A program made the translations under genes and the position numbers. From positions 1 through 64,000 of the forward strand of contig JAHBXX010000012.1 in assembly GCA_019636245.1 (NCBI GenBank): a stretch of 64,000 bases of DNA, given 5' to 3'. The notes under the pieces were generated by a model. That model made no database searches, was not told the DNA's origin, and was given only the letters and a program-made list of their open reading frames with translations. Source of the stretch: Planctomycetota bacterium. GTDB taxonomy: Bacteria; Planctomycetota; UBA1135; UBA2386. This document shows positions 47,382-56,242 of the stretch, piece after piece; positions within the stretch are counted from its first letter, which is position 1; each line of letters begins with the position of its first letter.

Positions 47382-48949
47382 GCCAGCACGACAGCACCGA
47401 CGGGCCGGGCGGCGGCGTCCTGATCGTCGACTTCGGCGCCCAGTACTGCCAGCTGATCGCCCGCCGCGTGCGCGAGCTCGGCGTCTATTCGCGCATCACC
47501 GTGCCCGAACGGGCGATGTTCACGCTGCAGCACATGCGCCCGGCGGCGGTGATCCTCAGCGGCGGACCTCGCTCGGTCTACGAGCACGACGCGCCGGCCC
47601 TGGATCCGGCGATCCTCCGCCAGGGCGTGCCGGTGCTCGGCATCTGCTATGGCCTGCAGTGGCTGGCGCAGCACACCGGCGGCGAGGTCACGCCGGCACA
47701 GTCCGGCGCCGAGTACGGACGCACGCAGCTCGAGGTCGTCGACGCCGAGGGGCTGCTCGCCGGCGTGCGCGACGGCGGCATCGTCTGGATGTCGCACGGC
47801 GACAAGGTGGCGCGGCTGGGGCCCGGCTTCGTGGTGCTGGCCAAGAGCGCGCCGTGCCCGTTCGCGGTGGTCGCCGACCGCGCCCGCGGCTTCTATGGCA
47901 TGCAGTTCCATCCGGAGGTCGCGCACACCGAGGACGGGGCCCGCATGCTGGCGAACTTCGTGCTCGGCGTCGCCCGTTGCCGGGCCGACTGGAACCCGGG
48001 CAACATCGTCGATGCCAAGGTGGCTGCGGTCCGCGACCTCGTCGGCGAGCACGGCGAGGTGGTGCTCGGCCTCTCGGGCGGCGTCGACAGCTCGGTGGCC
48101 GCGGTGCTGATCCACCGCGCGATCGGTGCCCGCTTGCACTGCGTGTTCGTCGACAACGGCCTGCTGCGCGCCGGCGAGCGCGAGGGCGTCGAGGCGTTGT
48201 TCCGCGACCACTACCACATGGACCTCGAGGTCGTCGACGCCAGCGAGCGCTTCCTCGGCGAGCTGCGCGGCGTCGCCGATCCGGAGCAGAAGCGCAAGGT
48301 CATCGGCCGCATCTTCGTCGAGGTGTTCCGCGACAAGGCGCGCCAGAAGCGCGGCGCCCGGTTCCTCGGCCAGGGCACGCTGTATCCCGACGTGATCGAG
48401 TCGGTGGCGGCGCACGGCGGGGCGACGTCGACGATCAAGAGCCACCACAACGTCGGCGGGCTGCCGGCCGACCTCGACATGACGCTGGTCGAGCCGCTGC
48501 GCGACCTGTTCAAGGACGAGGTGCGCGCGATCGGCCGGCAGCTCGGCCTGCCCAGCGCGCTCGTGGACCGGCAGCCGTTCCCCGGGCCCGGGCTCGCGGT
48601 GCGCTGCCTGGGCGAGGTGACGCGCGACAAGCTCGCGCCGCTGCGCGCCGCCGACCGGATCGTGCGCGAGGAGATCGAGCAGCGGGGATTGCACCGGAAC
48701 CTGTGGCAGTACTTCGCCGTGCACGTGCCGCAGAAGTCGGTCGGCGTCAAGGGCGATGCGCGCGTCTACGAGGACGTGTGCGTGCTGCGCCTCGTCAGCA
48801 GCCAGGACGCGATGACCGCCGACTGGGAACTGCTGCCGGTCGACGTGCTGAAGCGCATCGGCAGCCGTATCCTCAACGAGGTCAAGGGCTATTCGCGCGT
48901 CTGCCTGGACATCTCCAGCAAGCCGCCGGCGACGATCGAGTGGGAATGA
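47378..48949 (+). CDS. guaA: GMP synthase (glutamine-hydrolysing)
   Basis: A 523-residue two-domain enzyme converting XMP to GMP with glutamine and ATP. The class I amidotransferase domain has Cys90 in LGICYGLQWLA, plus the His/Glu pair in MQFHPEVAHTE. The ATP pyrophosphatase domain has the PP-loop LGLSGGVDSSVAAVL near residue 233, and the C-terminal dimerisation domain ends in SSKPPATIEWE, the highly conserved end of the family. The ATG lies in the guaB stop (ATGA). An unrelated methyltransferase follows after 29 bp. Confidence 0.97.
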
Positions 48950-48978
48950 GACGGGCCCGAGAGGCCGGGGAAGCAACC

Positions 48979-50121
48979 ATGGACTTCGAACGACTGCACC
49001 AGACGTGGCACGAACTGGGCGCGACCGACCCGCGCTGGGCGATCCTGTCGGAGCCGGGGCGCAAGGGCGGCGGCGGCGACGACGCCTCGTTCTGGCAGAG
49101 CGGGATCGGCTTCGTGCAGTGGCTCGCCACGCATCTCGCCGGTCTGGGTGTCGTGCCGACGCTCGGCCGGGCGCTCGACTTCGGCTGCGGCCATGGGCGC
49201 CTCACGCAGGCGCTGGCCCACCACTTCGCCGAGGTCACTGGCGTCGACATCGCCGAGACCATGCTGGCGGCGGCGCGGGCGGCGAACCGGCACGGCGACC
49301 GCGTGCGCTACGTGCACAATCCGCGGCCCGACCTGGCCGTGTTCCCGGACGCGTCGTTCGACTTCGTGCTGTCGATGCTGGTGCTGCAGCACATGCGCAA
49401 CGAGTACGCACAGGTCTACCTCGGCGAGTTCCTGCGCGTGCTGCGGCCCGGCGGCGTGGCGTTCTTCCAGTTGCCGATCGAGCCGCTGGCGCCGCCGCCG
49501 CGCGCCGGCACCGCCACCGGCGCCGCTCCGCCCATGCTGCCGTCGGCGCTCGCCGCCGCCACGTCGATCGTGCCCTCGCACGTGGCGCTGGCCGCCGGCG
49601 AGTGGCTGTGGGTGCGGGTGCAGGTGCACAACCGGGGCCCGCAGGTGCTGCCGGCCGGGCCCGGACCGGGTGCGGTCGAGGTCGGCACGCGCCTGCTCCG
49701 GCAGGACGGCTCGGCGGTGGCGCCGGCGGCGTGGACGCCGCTGCCGTACGACCTCGGCCCGGGCGAGACCGCGGCCGTGGTCGTGGCGGTGCAGGCGCCG
49801 GCCACGGCCGGCGGCTACCAGTTGAGCGCGCTGCCGGCGGTGCAGCGGGCGTGGTGCGGGCATCCGGGGAACGTGCCGGCTGTGCTCGGCGTGCGCGTGA
49901 CCCCAGGCCATGGGGGGGCCGCGGCGCCGCCGCCCCGCCCCGTCTACCTGGCGCCCGACCGCCAGCACCGGCACGAGTCCGGCATCGAGGTGCACGGCAT
50001 GACCCTGGCCGCCCTCGAGGCCGCCGTGCACGGCGCCGGCGGCGCCATCGTCGACCTGACGACCGACGGCTGGGCTGGCTACGAGTGGCTGAGCGCCCAC
50101 CTCGTCGTGCGCAAGCGCTGA
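48979..50121 (+). CDS. SAM-dependent methyltransferase with an inserted beta-sandwich domain
   Basis: A 380-residue class I (Rossmann) methyltransferase. The SAM-binding core is clear: ALDFGCGHGRLTQALAHHF (motif I, about residues 64-82), TGVDIAETML (motif II acidic residue), FDFVLSMLVLQHM and LRVLRPGGVAFFQLP (motif IV-VI). Then about 120 residues, 185-310, look like a beta-sandwich of Ig type (SHVALAAGEWLWVRVQVHN, then ETAAVVVAVQAPATAGGY). The end of the methyltransferase (RHESGIEVHGMTLAALEAAV, GYEWLSAHLVVRKR) resumes only after it, so the beta domain is inserted within the fold. Substrate unknown; a sugar- or glycan-binding insert is one guess. It lies 29 bp after guaA. Confidence 0.84.
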   Translation: MDFERLHQTWHELGATDPRWAILSEPGRKGGGGDDASFWQSGIGFVQWLATHLAGLGVVPTLGRALDFGCGHGRLTQALAHHFAEVTGVDIAETMLAAARAANRHGDRVRYVHNPRPDLAVFPDASFDFVLSMLVLQHMRNEYAQVYLGEFLRVLRPGGVAFFQLPIEPLAPPPRAGTATGAAPPMLPSALAAATSIVPSHVALAAGEWLWVRVQVHNRGPQVLPAGPGPGAVEVGTRLLRQDGSAVAPAAWTPLPYDLGPGETAAVVVAVQAPATAGGYQLSALPAVQRAWCGHPGNVPAVLGVRVTPGHGGAAAPPPRPVYLAPDRQHRHESGIEVHGMTLAALEAAVHGAGGAIVDLTTDGWAGYEWLSAHLVVRKR

Positions 50122-50137
50122 CCGGCGCGGCGCGGAC

Positions 50138-51739
50138 TCACCGCGGCCGCAGTTCGGGATCCTCGTTTCGCAGGACCAGTTCGACGGGGCCATCGCCGGG
50201 GAGCCGGATCTCGGCCTTGCACGACCAGGTGCGGCCGTCGCGCGCGATGGTGGCGAACAGCACCAGCGGCCGGTCCGGCGGCAGGCCCGGAAAGGCGAAC
50301 GCGCCGTCGTCGCCGCTGACCTCGGCGCGCTCGGCGGGGCGCAGCCCACCGGTCGGGTCGCGGAGCGCGACGACGACGCCGCGGGCAGGTGCACCGTCCG
50401 GCCAGCGCGCGACGCCGTGCAGGGTCGCCCCGGGCGCGAGCCGCACGGCGAGCGGTCCGGTCGGGATCGTGGCCAGGGCGATCTCCTGGTTGGCGAACCT
50501 CGGGTCGCCGACGCGGCAGCGGCCCGGGCCGAGCACGCGGCCGAAGCGCGCCATGCCGTGCCCGTCGGTGGCGGCGGCCACGGTCGCGGGTTCCATGCCG
50601 TCCGGCACGTAGTCGACGGCGACGTCGGCCACCGGCAGGCCGGCTTCGTCGCGGCAGGCGACCTGCAGGTCGGCGCCGCGCGCGAGCGCGAACGGCAGCG
50701 GGCCGCCTTCGCCGCGCCAGGGTCCGGCCTGCGGCGCGAAGCCGTCGGCGACCAACAGCAGCCAGACGTCGCCGTCCGGCGGCGGCGGCAGTTCGAACGG
50801 CACCGGCGCGGCGCCGGTCGCGTGGCGCCGGCTGGCGCCGAACACGCGCCAGGCGCCGGCGGCGGTGCGCTCCAGGGCGTAGAGCACCATGGCCTTGTCT
50901 GCCGCGGGGCTCGATGCGGGATGCAGGCGGATCGCCGGCGTGCGGTCGGCCACCGGCCAGTGCAACTCGCCCGTGCCCGCGGCTGCCGCCGGCACCAGCG
51001 GGCCGACCACGCGCGGTGGGTGCACGGCGACCAGGGCCGCCCGCAGTGCGTCGCCCCGCAGCACGCAGGGCTCCGCCCGGGTCAGCAGCACGTCGGGCCG
51101 CCCGGCGGGGTGCACACGCTCCGTGCCTGCGGCCGGCAGCAGCCGCCGCGCCTGGCCATCGAACGCCAGCAGCGACCCCTTGCCGGACCACAGGGTCCGA
51201 CGGGTCCACAGCCAGCCGTCCTCGGCCTGCACCCACAACTCGTAGTCGCCCGCCGGCAGGCGCACGCTGGTGCCGTCCCGGGCGGGGAGCGTCACCGTCC
51301 GGCCGCCCGGCAGGTGGGCGCGCGCGAACACGGCGATGGTCTCGGTGCCGGTCGCCGTCGCCAGCGCCGCCATCGGCTGCAGTTCGATGCGTCCGGCCAC
51401 GCCGGCATGCAGGCCGAGGAGCAACGCGCCGAGACCGTCGTCCGTCCAGACGATGCCGTTGGCCACCGCGCCGGGCTGCTCGTGGTCCTCGAGCCGGAAG
51501 CGCAGCAGGCCACCGGGACCACTGCTGGCCTGGCGCTCGCGGGCGGCCGCACCGGGTGGCGACCATGCCGAGTCGTGGTCGCCGAGCGCCGGCATCCTCG
51601 CCGCCGGCTCCACCCGCACGCGGCCCTGCGCGCCGACCACCGGCTTGCCGGAGGGGTCGCGCAGCAGCACGACCAGATCCCGGCCCTGGGCGGCCAGCGG
51701 TGCCGCCACGAGGCACAGCATCAGGGCGGCGCGGGGCAT
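50138..51739 (-). CDS. Exported protein with carboxypeptidase-regulatory-like repeats
   Basis: A protein of about 533 residues. An ATG at 51739 gives a signal peptide (MPRAALMLCLVAAPLAAQG), better than an upstream TTG at 51775. Several segments look like carboxypeptidase regulatory (Ig-like) units, for example RDLVVLLRDPSGKPVVGAQG, ADLQVACRDEAGLPVADVAV and the repeat ending in GVVVALRDPTGGLRPAERAEV with SGDDGAFAFPGLPPDRPLVL. Such domains often sit on cell-surface proteins of Planctomycetota. No enzyme motif is seen. It is convergent with the methyltransferase gene and lies 66 bp upstream of clpP's 3' end. Confidence 0.74.
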   Translation of the reverse strand: MPRAALMLCLVAAPLAAQGRDLVVLLRDPSGKPVVGAQGRVRVEPAARMPALGDHDSAWSPPGAAARERQASSGPGGLLRFRLEDHEQPGAVANGIVWTDDGLGALLLGLHAGVAGRIELQPMAALATATGTETIAVFARAHLPGGRTVTLPARDGTSVRLPAGDYELWVQAEDGWLWTRRTLWSGKGSLLAFDGQARRLLPAAGTERVHPAGRPDVLLTRAEPCVLRGDALRAALVAVHPPRVVGPLVPAAAAGTGELHWPVADRTPAIRLHPASSPAADKAMVLYALERTAAGAWRVFGASRRHATGAAPVPFELPPPPDGDVWLLLVADGFAPQAGPWRGEGGPLPFALARGADLQVACRDEAGLPVADVAVDYVPDGMEPATVAAATDGHGMARFGRVLGPGRCRVGDPRFANQEIALATIPTGPLAVRLAPGATLHGVARWPDGAPARGVVVALRDPTGGLRPAERAEVSGDDGAFAFPGLPPDRPLVLFATIARDGRTWSCKAEIRLPGDGPVELVLRNEDPELRPR

Positions 51740-51805
51740 CGGGGAAGGGAACGCGGTCGTGCGCCGCCGGTTCAAGGCGACGCCGCGCGCGGCCGCACGC
51801 CGCGG

Positions 51806-52462
51806 CTACTCGGGCAGTTCCTCGCGCCGCTTCACGACCTTGGTGACGAGGCCGTACTCGAGCGCCTGGCCGGCATCCAGCCAGAAGTCGCGGCGCGCCG
51901 CTTCGAGCACGTCCTCGGGCGACTTGCCGCAGGCCTCGGCGATGATCTTGTTGTAGCGGTCGCGCAGCTTCAGGATCTCCTTCGCCGTGATGTCGAGGTC
52001 GCTGGCCGTCCCGCGGCCCATCGTCGACGGCTGGTGGATCATGAAGCGGCTTTCCGGCAGGCAGAAGCGACGCTTCTTGTCGCCGGCGAGATGGATCAGG
52101 ATGCCGGCCGACGCGCACAGTCCGTTGACGACCGTGGTCACCGGCGGCTTGACGAAGCGCAGCAGGTCGTAGATCGCGAAGCCGGCGTCGGCGCTGCCGC
52201 CCGGCGAGTTGATGAACACGGTGATCGGCCGCTTGGCGTCCTTCTGTTCCATCGCCAGGCAGCGGATGGTCGCTTCGCGCAGCATCTTGTCGTCGACCGG
52301 CCCGCTGATCAGCAGCGTGCGCGAGTCGAACAGGGCCTTCTCGTAGGGGCTCGCCCCGCCCCGCTCCTTGTCCTCGTGCTGGCAGGGGCCGTCGTGCTCC
52401 TCGTCGTCGTCGTCGTCGGGGTGCAGGCGGCGGGGATCGAAGTCGAGGGGATTCGGCATCAT
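51806..52462 (-). CDS. clpP: ATP-dependent Clp protease proteolytic subunit
   Basis: A 218-residue serine protease forming the Clp tetradecameric barrel, degrading substrates unfolded by ClpX or ClpA/C. The catalytic triad is Ser118 (GLCASAG), His143 (RFMIHQP) and Asp192 (ARRDFWLDAGQALEYGL); spacings 25 and 49 match E. coli ClpP exactly. The N-terminal ~40 residues are long and acidic (DDDDDEEHDG), longer than usual, perhaps an axial-loop extension or propeptide. Two in-frame ATGs (52462 and 52459) are possible. No clpX is adjacent. A weak -10 (TATCCC, 52498-52503) lies upstream; rho diverges 669 bp away. Confidence 0.95.
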   Translation of the reverse strand: MMPNPLDFDPRRLHPDDDDDEEHDGPCQHEDKERGGASPYEKALFDSRTLLISGPVDDKMLREATIRCLAMEQKDAKRPITVFINSPGGSADAGFAIYDLLRFVKPPVTTVVNGLCASAGILIHLAGDKKRRFCLPESRFMIHQPSTMGRGTASDLDITAKEILKLRDRYNKIIAEACGKSPEDVLEAARRDFWLDAGQALEYGLVTKVVKRREELPE

Positions 52463-52658
52463 GCGTCGTGGAGGGTGGACCGCGGGTTCGCCCGCGCGGG
52501 ATAGCTTCGGGTTTCGCGCCGCCGGGGGTTGAGCGGAACGTCCCATCGCAGGGCGAGGTGGATAGCGCAGCGGGGGCACGCTCGCAATGACGGGGAGCGC
52601 CCGCGACCTTGGCGACACGCCGTGCTGGGCGCGGGCACTGCGAAAAGTCGCAGCCTGC
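52463..52658. other. clpP upstream region, no gene seen
   Basis: About 200 bp between clpP and the rho promoter. No coding region is supported. The minus strand has TATCCC (52498-52503) as a weak clpP -10. A perfect hairpin, CTGCGA/TCGCAG with loop AAAG, sits at 52638-52653. Confidence 0.4.
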
Positions 52659-52687
52659 TTGCGCCGGCACCGTGGCGCCGCTATCCT
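52659..52687 (+). promoter_or_regulatory. Promoter of rho
   Basis: TTGCGC (52659-52664), a 17 bp spacer and TATCCT (52682-52687). Transcription would start near 52694, leaving a leader of about 438 nt before the rho ATG. This is among the best promoter matches in the window. Confidence 0.6.
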
Positions 52688-52693
52688 CCGCGC

Positions 52694-53131
52694 GTCCGTA
52701 GCGCCCGTTTGGGCGTCGGACCTCGCTCCCAACCAGCCGCTGGCGGAATGCCGATGGCTGGTTCGGGTCGATCCTCCGGGTGGAAACCCGGCCGGGATGC
52801 GCACCGTGGGGCGAGGCGATCGGGTGGCAAGAGGTCCCGGTCGCAGCCAGACGGAAGCGTCCGGGCGGGAGTGTCCCGATCGGTGCTCTGCCTGGAACCC
52901 CTTCGGCGGCAGCCCGGTTCGCGCCGGCATGCCGCGGCGGGTCTGCAGCTGAGAAGCAGGGCGAAACGCGATCGGCACCGCCGGCAACGGCAGGCGGGGA
53001 TCGGCCGTCGCCCGCCGCTCGATGCCGGGCGGGTCCGGCGCTGCGCCGGCGGTCGGCAGGGCCGCGCGCGGCCCACGGGCGGGTCGAGACGAGACCGTGT
53101 GCCAGCCTCGCTGGCCGGTCGGGATGCATCC
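52694..53131 (+). other. Long structured leader of rho
   Basis: The leader holds serial hairpins: GCGCCC/GGGCGT with loop GTTT (52701-52716, one G-U), AACCAGCC/GGCTGGTT (52731-52738 with 52756-52763), CCGGGT/ACCCGG with GNRA loop GGAA (52776-52791), and a long-range stem CGATCGGG/CCCGATCG (52817-52824 with 52875-52882) extended by GCAC/GTGC (52801-52804 with 52883-52886). The reading frame of rho happens to stay open through it, but the encoded peptide is low-complexity Arg/Gly/Ser and not convincing. Rho leaders are regulatory in other bacteria; this one may be autoregulatory. Confidence 0.55.
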
Positions 53132-54502
53132 ATGAGCATCAGCGAGAACGAGTTCACCGGTGGTTTCGAGTCGGCCTCCGATGGCGGCGGCCCCGACCGC
53201 AAGCGTTGGCGCGGCGGGCGTCGGCGTCGGCGTCGGCGTGGTGGTGGCGGCGGTGGTGGTGGTGGCGGTGGGGGCGGCGGCTACGCCGGCAACGGCGGCG
53301 GCGACACCGCGGTCGGCAATGGCGGCGGCGGCGGCGGCGATTTCCGCCCGATCGTCGAAGGCCCCACCGAGCAGGCCGCCGGCGTGCTCGAGTACACCAA
53401 GGAGGGCAACGGCTGGCTGCGCAAGCGCCAGAACAGCTTCATGCCGGATTCGATCCCGAACGGCGACGTGTTCGTGCCGTCCTCGCTGATCCGCCAGTTC
53501 CGGCTGCAGGAAGGCAGCGAACTCATCGGGCAGGCCGGACTGCCCAACCGCGGACCGCAGCGCTACACGCTGACGACGCTCGAGTCGGTCGACGCCATGC
53601 CGCCCGAGGAACGACGCGAATGCAAGCCGTTCCGCGAGATGACGGTGGTCGACCCGCAGCCGATGTTCGTGCTGGCGCCCGGCGACGACGAGGACATCAG
53701 CCTGCGCATCGTCGACCTGCTGTGTCCGCTCGGCTACGGCCAGCGCGGCCTCGTGGTCGCCCCGCCGCGCTCCGGCAAGACGGTCCTGATGCAGCGCATC
53801 TGCCACGCGATCGCCCAGCACTACCCCGAAGTGCACATGATCGTGCTGCTGATCGACGAGCGCCCCGAGGAGGCGACCGGCTGGAAGCGCAGCGTCGAGG
53901 GCCCGAACCGCGAGGTGCTGGTATCGACGCTCGACGAGGGCCCCAAGCACCACATCGCCGTCAGCGAGATCTGCCTCAAGCGCGCCCAGCGGCTGGTCGA
54001 GACCGGTCGCGACGTCGTGATCCTGCTGGACTCGATCACGCGCCTGACGCGCGCCTACAACAGCTTCCTCGGCGGTCGCGGCGGCGGCACCATGTCGGGC
54101 GGCCTCGGCGCCAAGGTGCTCGAGGTGCCGAAGAAGTTCTTCGGCAGCGCGCGCAACTGCGAGGAGGGCGGTTCGCTGACGATCCTGGCCACCACGCTGG
54201 TCGACACCGGGTCGCGCATGGACCAGGTGATCTTCGAGGAGTTCAAGGGCACCGGCAACATGGAGCTGGTGCTGAACAGGCAGCTCGCCGAGCGCCGGAT
54301 CTTCCCGGCGATCGACATCGAGCTGTCGGGCACGCGCAAGGAGGAACTGCTGCTCGGCGCCGACGTGACCAAGCGCATCTACACCCTGCGCCGTGTGCTC
54401 GCGCGCATGAACGCGCTCGACGCGATGCCGTTGCTGATCGATCGGTTGATGAAGACCGACAGCAACAAGCAGTTCCTCGATTCGTTCCGGCTCGAGGAGT
54501 GA
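53132..54502 (+). CDS. rho: Transcription termination factor Rho
   Basis: A 456-residue hexameric RNA-dependent ATPase that ends transcription. Residues 26-72 are an Arg-run followed by a long Gly tract (encoded around 53208-53340), replacing the usual helical N-terminal region; the cold-shock-like RNA-binding domain follows (VLEYTKEGNGWLRKRQN, DVFVPSSLIRQFRL). The ATPase shows Walker A VAPPRSGKTVLMQ, LLIDERPEEATGW, the RNA-binding Q-loop ILLDSITRLTRAYN and R-loop LGGRGGGTMSGGL. The ATG at 53132 is chosen as it begins MSISENEFTGGF; upstream is a low-complexity Arg-rich open frame. Downstream the Gld-like operon starts after 58 bp. Confidence 0.95.
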   Translation: MSISENEFTGGFESASDGGGPDRKRWRGGRRRRRRRGGGGGGGGGGGGGGYAGNGGGDTAVGNGGGGGGDFRPIVEGPTEQAAGVLEYTKEGNGWLRKRQNSFMPDSIPNGDVFVPSSLIRQFRLQEGSELIGQAGLPNRGPQRYTLTTLESVDAMPPEERRECKPFREMTVVDPQPMFVLAPGDDEDISLRIVDLLCPLGYGQRGLVVAPPRSGKTVLMQRICHAIAQHYPEVHMIVLLIDERPEEATGWKRSVEGPNREVLVSTLDEGPKHHIAVSEICLKRAQRLVETGRDVVILLDSITRLTRAYNSFLGGRGGGTMSGGLGAKVLEVPKKFFGSARNCEEGGSLTILATTLVDTGSRMDQVIFEEFKGTGNMELVLNRQLAERRIFPAIDIELSGTRKEELLLGADVTKRIYTLRRVLARMNALDAMPLLIDRLMKTDSNKQFLDSFRLEE

Positions 54503-54560
54503 GCCGGAACGGCATGGGAACGGGATCCGGAGGCGGCGACGGAAGCGGAGACGGAGAGCG

Positions 54561-55514
54561 ATGATCGAAGTCGATCGGCTGCAGAAGACGTACGGGTTCG
54601 CGCAGGCGCTGAAGGGCATCTCCTTCTCGGTGCGCAAGGGCGAGGTGGTCGGCTTCCTCGGTCCGAACGGGGCCGGCAAGTCGACGACCATGAAGATCCT
54701 GACCGGCTACCTGCTGCCCAGCGGCGGGCGCGCCAGCGTCGACGGCCTCGACGTCGTCGACGAGTCCCTGGCGGTGCGCCGGCGGATCGGCTACCTGCCG
54801 GAGAGCACGCCGCTCTACGGCGAGATGCGCGTCGACGACTACCTGCTGTTCTGCGCCGAGATCCGCGGCGTGCCGCGCGATCGCCGGCGGTCGGCGATCG
54901 CCCGGGCCGTCGAGCTGTGCGGCCTGCCGCGCGTGGTCGGCAAGAACATCGTCGAGCTCTCCAAGGGCTACCGGCAGCGCGTCGGCCTCGCGCAGGCGAT
55001 CGTGCACGAACCACCCGTGCTGATCCTCGACGAGCCGACGTCGGGCCTCGACCCGAACCAGATCGTCGAGGTGCGCAAGCTGATCGAGCGGCTCGGCGAG
55101 GAGCACACGGTGGTGTTGAGCACGCACTACCTGCAGGAGGTCGAGAAGTCGTGCTCGCGCGTCATCGTCGTGCACCAGGGCGAGATCGTCGCCGACGGCA
55201 CCCGGGAGCAGCTGATCGCGCGCCAGCCGGCCGGCGGCCTGGTGGCCCGCGTACGCGGGCCCGAGGCGGCGGTGCTGGCCCAGTGCGGCGAGCTGCTGCC
55301 CGGTTGTCCGGTCACGGTGCTGGAGCGCGGCAGCGACGCCAACGTCTATCGCGTCGAGGTCGGCGGCGCCAAGGCGCCGGTCGAGGAGGCGTTCGCGCGG
55401 CTGGTGGTGCGCAACGGCTGGGACCTGATCGAGCTGCAGCGCGAGCGGCCCAGCCTCGAGGACGTGTTCCGGGCGTTGACGCTCGGCAACGAGGCGGAGG
55501 TGGCCCGTGCGTGA
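54561..55514 (+). CDS. ABC transporter ATP-binding protein (GldA-like)
   Basis: A 317-residue ABC ATPase. Walker A is GPNGAGKST (about residues 34-42), the signature reads ELSKGYRQRVGLAQA (the LSKGYRQR form seen in GldA-type ATPases), and Walker B is PVLILDEPTSGLDPNQ, followed by VVLSTHYLQEVEKS with the switch His. The C-terminal ~90 residues form an extra domain (GLVARVRGPEAAVLAQ... LERGSDANVYRVEV). It powers the permease encoded next, with which it overlaps by 8 bp. In gliding bacteria this family acts with GldF and GldG; in Planctomycetota the exported substrate is unknown. A GGAGAG lies upstream of the ATG. Confidence 0.93.
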   Translation: MIEVDRLQKTYGFAQALKGISFSVRKGEVVGFLGPNGAGKSTTMKILTGYLLPSGGRASVDGLDVVDESLAVRRRIGYLPESTPLYGEMRVDDYLLFCAEIRGVPRDRRRSAIARAVELCGLPRVVGKNIVELSKGYRQRVGLAQAIVHEPPVLILDEPTSGLDPNQIVEVRKLIERLGEEHTVVLSTHYLQEVEKSCSRVIVVHQGEIVADGTREQLIARQPAGGLVARVRGPEAAVLAQCGELLPGCPVTVLERGSDANVYRVEVGGAKAPVEEAFARLVVRNGWDLIELQRERPSLEDVFRALTLGNEAEVARA

Positions 55515-56238
55515 GAGTCTGGTGATCTTCCGGCGCGAGCTGAAGAGCTACTTCTACTCGCCGATCGCCTACGTGTTCGGCGTGCTGTTCCTCGGCGTGC
55601 TGCTCTACCACTCGGTCGAGCTGCTCACCAACGGCGTGCAGGCCAACATGCAGGGATTCTTCCTGATGCTGCCCTACGTGCTGCTGTTCTTCCTGCCCGT
55701 GCTGACGATGCGGCTGTGGGCGGAGGAGCGCAAGCTGGGCACGATCGAGCTGCTGATGACCTTCCCGGTGCGGGTGTCGCAGCTGGTCGCGGGCAAGTTC
55801 CTGGCGGCGCTGGTGTTCCTGGCCTTCCTGCTGCTGCTGACGCTCGGCCTGCCGCTGACGATGCACGCCTTCGGCGGCATCGATTGGCCGCCGGTGCTCG
55901 GCATGTACCTGGCGTCGCTGCTGTTCGCGGGCAGCTTCGTCGCGGTGGGCATGTTCTTCTCGAGCCTGACGCGGGACCAGATCGTCGCCAGCCTGTCGTC
56001 GATCGTGACGCTGTTCGTGCTGCACCGGATCGGCGAGCCGGCGACGATCGAACTCGCCAATGCGTGGATGCCGGCGATGCTCGTCGACCTGCTGAGCGGC
56101 ATCAGCCCGCACCGCTACTTCCTCAGCATCGCCCGCGGCGTGCTCGACACGCGCGACCTGCTCTACTTCGCCTGCTTCTGCGGCTTCTTCCTCTACTGCA
56201 ACGCGCTGGTGCTGCAACACCGGCGCCAGAAGGGATGA
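55507..56238 (+). CDS. ABC transporter permease (GldF-like)
   Basis: A 243-residue membrane protein of the ABC-2 type family. It starts GTG at 55507 (MRESLVIFRRELKSYFYSPI), overlapping the ATPase gene by 8 bp. Six hydrophobic segments can be counted. Typical pieces are LTMRLWAEERKLGTIELLMT, the cytoplasmic coupling segment with RVSQLVAGKFLAALVFL, and LSGISPHRYFLSIARGVLDTRDLLYF near the end, as in GldF. It forms the membrane channel for the ATPase upstream. A GldG-like protein follows after 4 bp. Confidence 0.92.
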   Translation: MRESLVIFRRELKSYFYSPIAYVFGVLFLGVLLYHSVELLTNGVQANMQGFFLMLPYVLLFFLPVLTMRLWAEERKLGTIELLMTFPVRVSQLVAGKFLAALVFLAFLLLLTLGLPLTMHAFGGIDWPPVLGMYLASLLFAGSFVAVGMFFSSLTRDQIVASLSSIVTLFVLHRIGEPATIELANAWMPAMLVDLLSGISPHRYFLSIARGVLDTRDLLYFACFCGFFLYCNALVLQHRRQKG

Positions 56239-56242
56239 CCCG

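Noticed and set aside
52529..53131. An N-terminal extension of Rho through the leader
   Set aside because: The translation is Arg/Ser/Gly-rich and lacks homology features, whereas promoter and stem structures are clear; MSISENEF at 53132 is a reasonable start.
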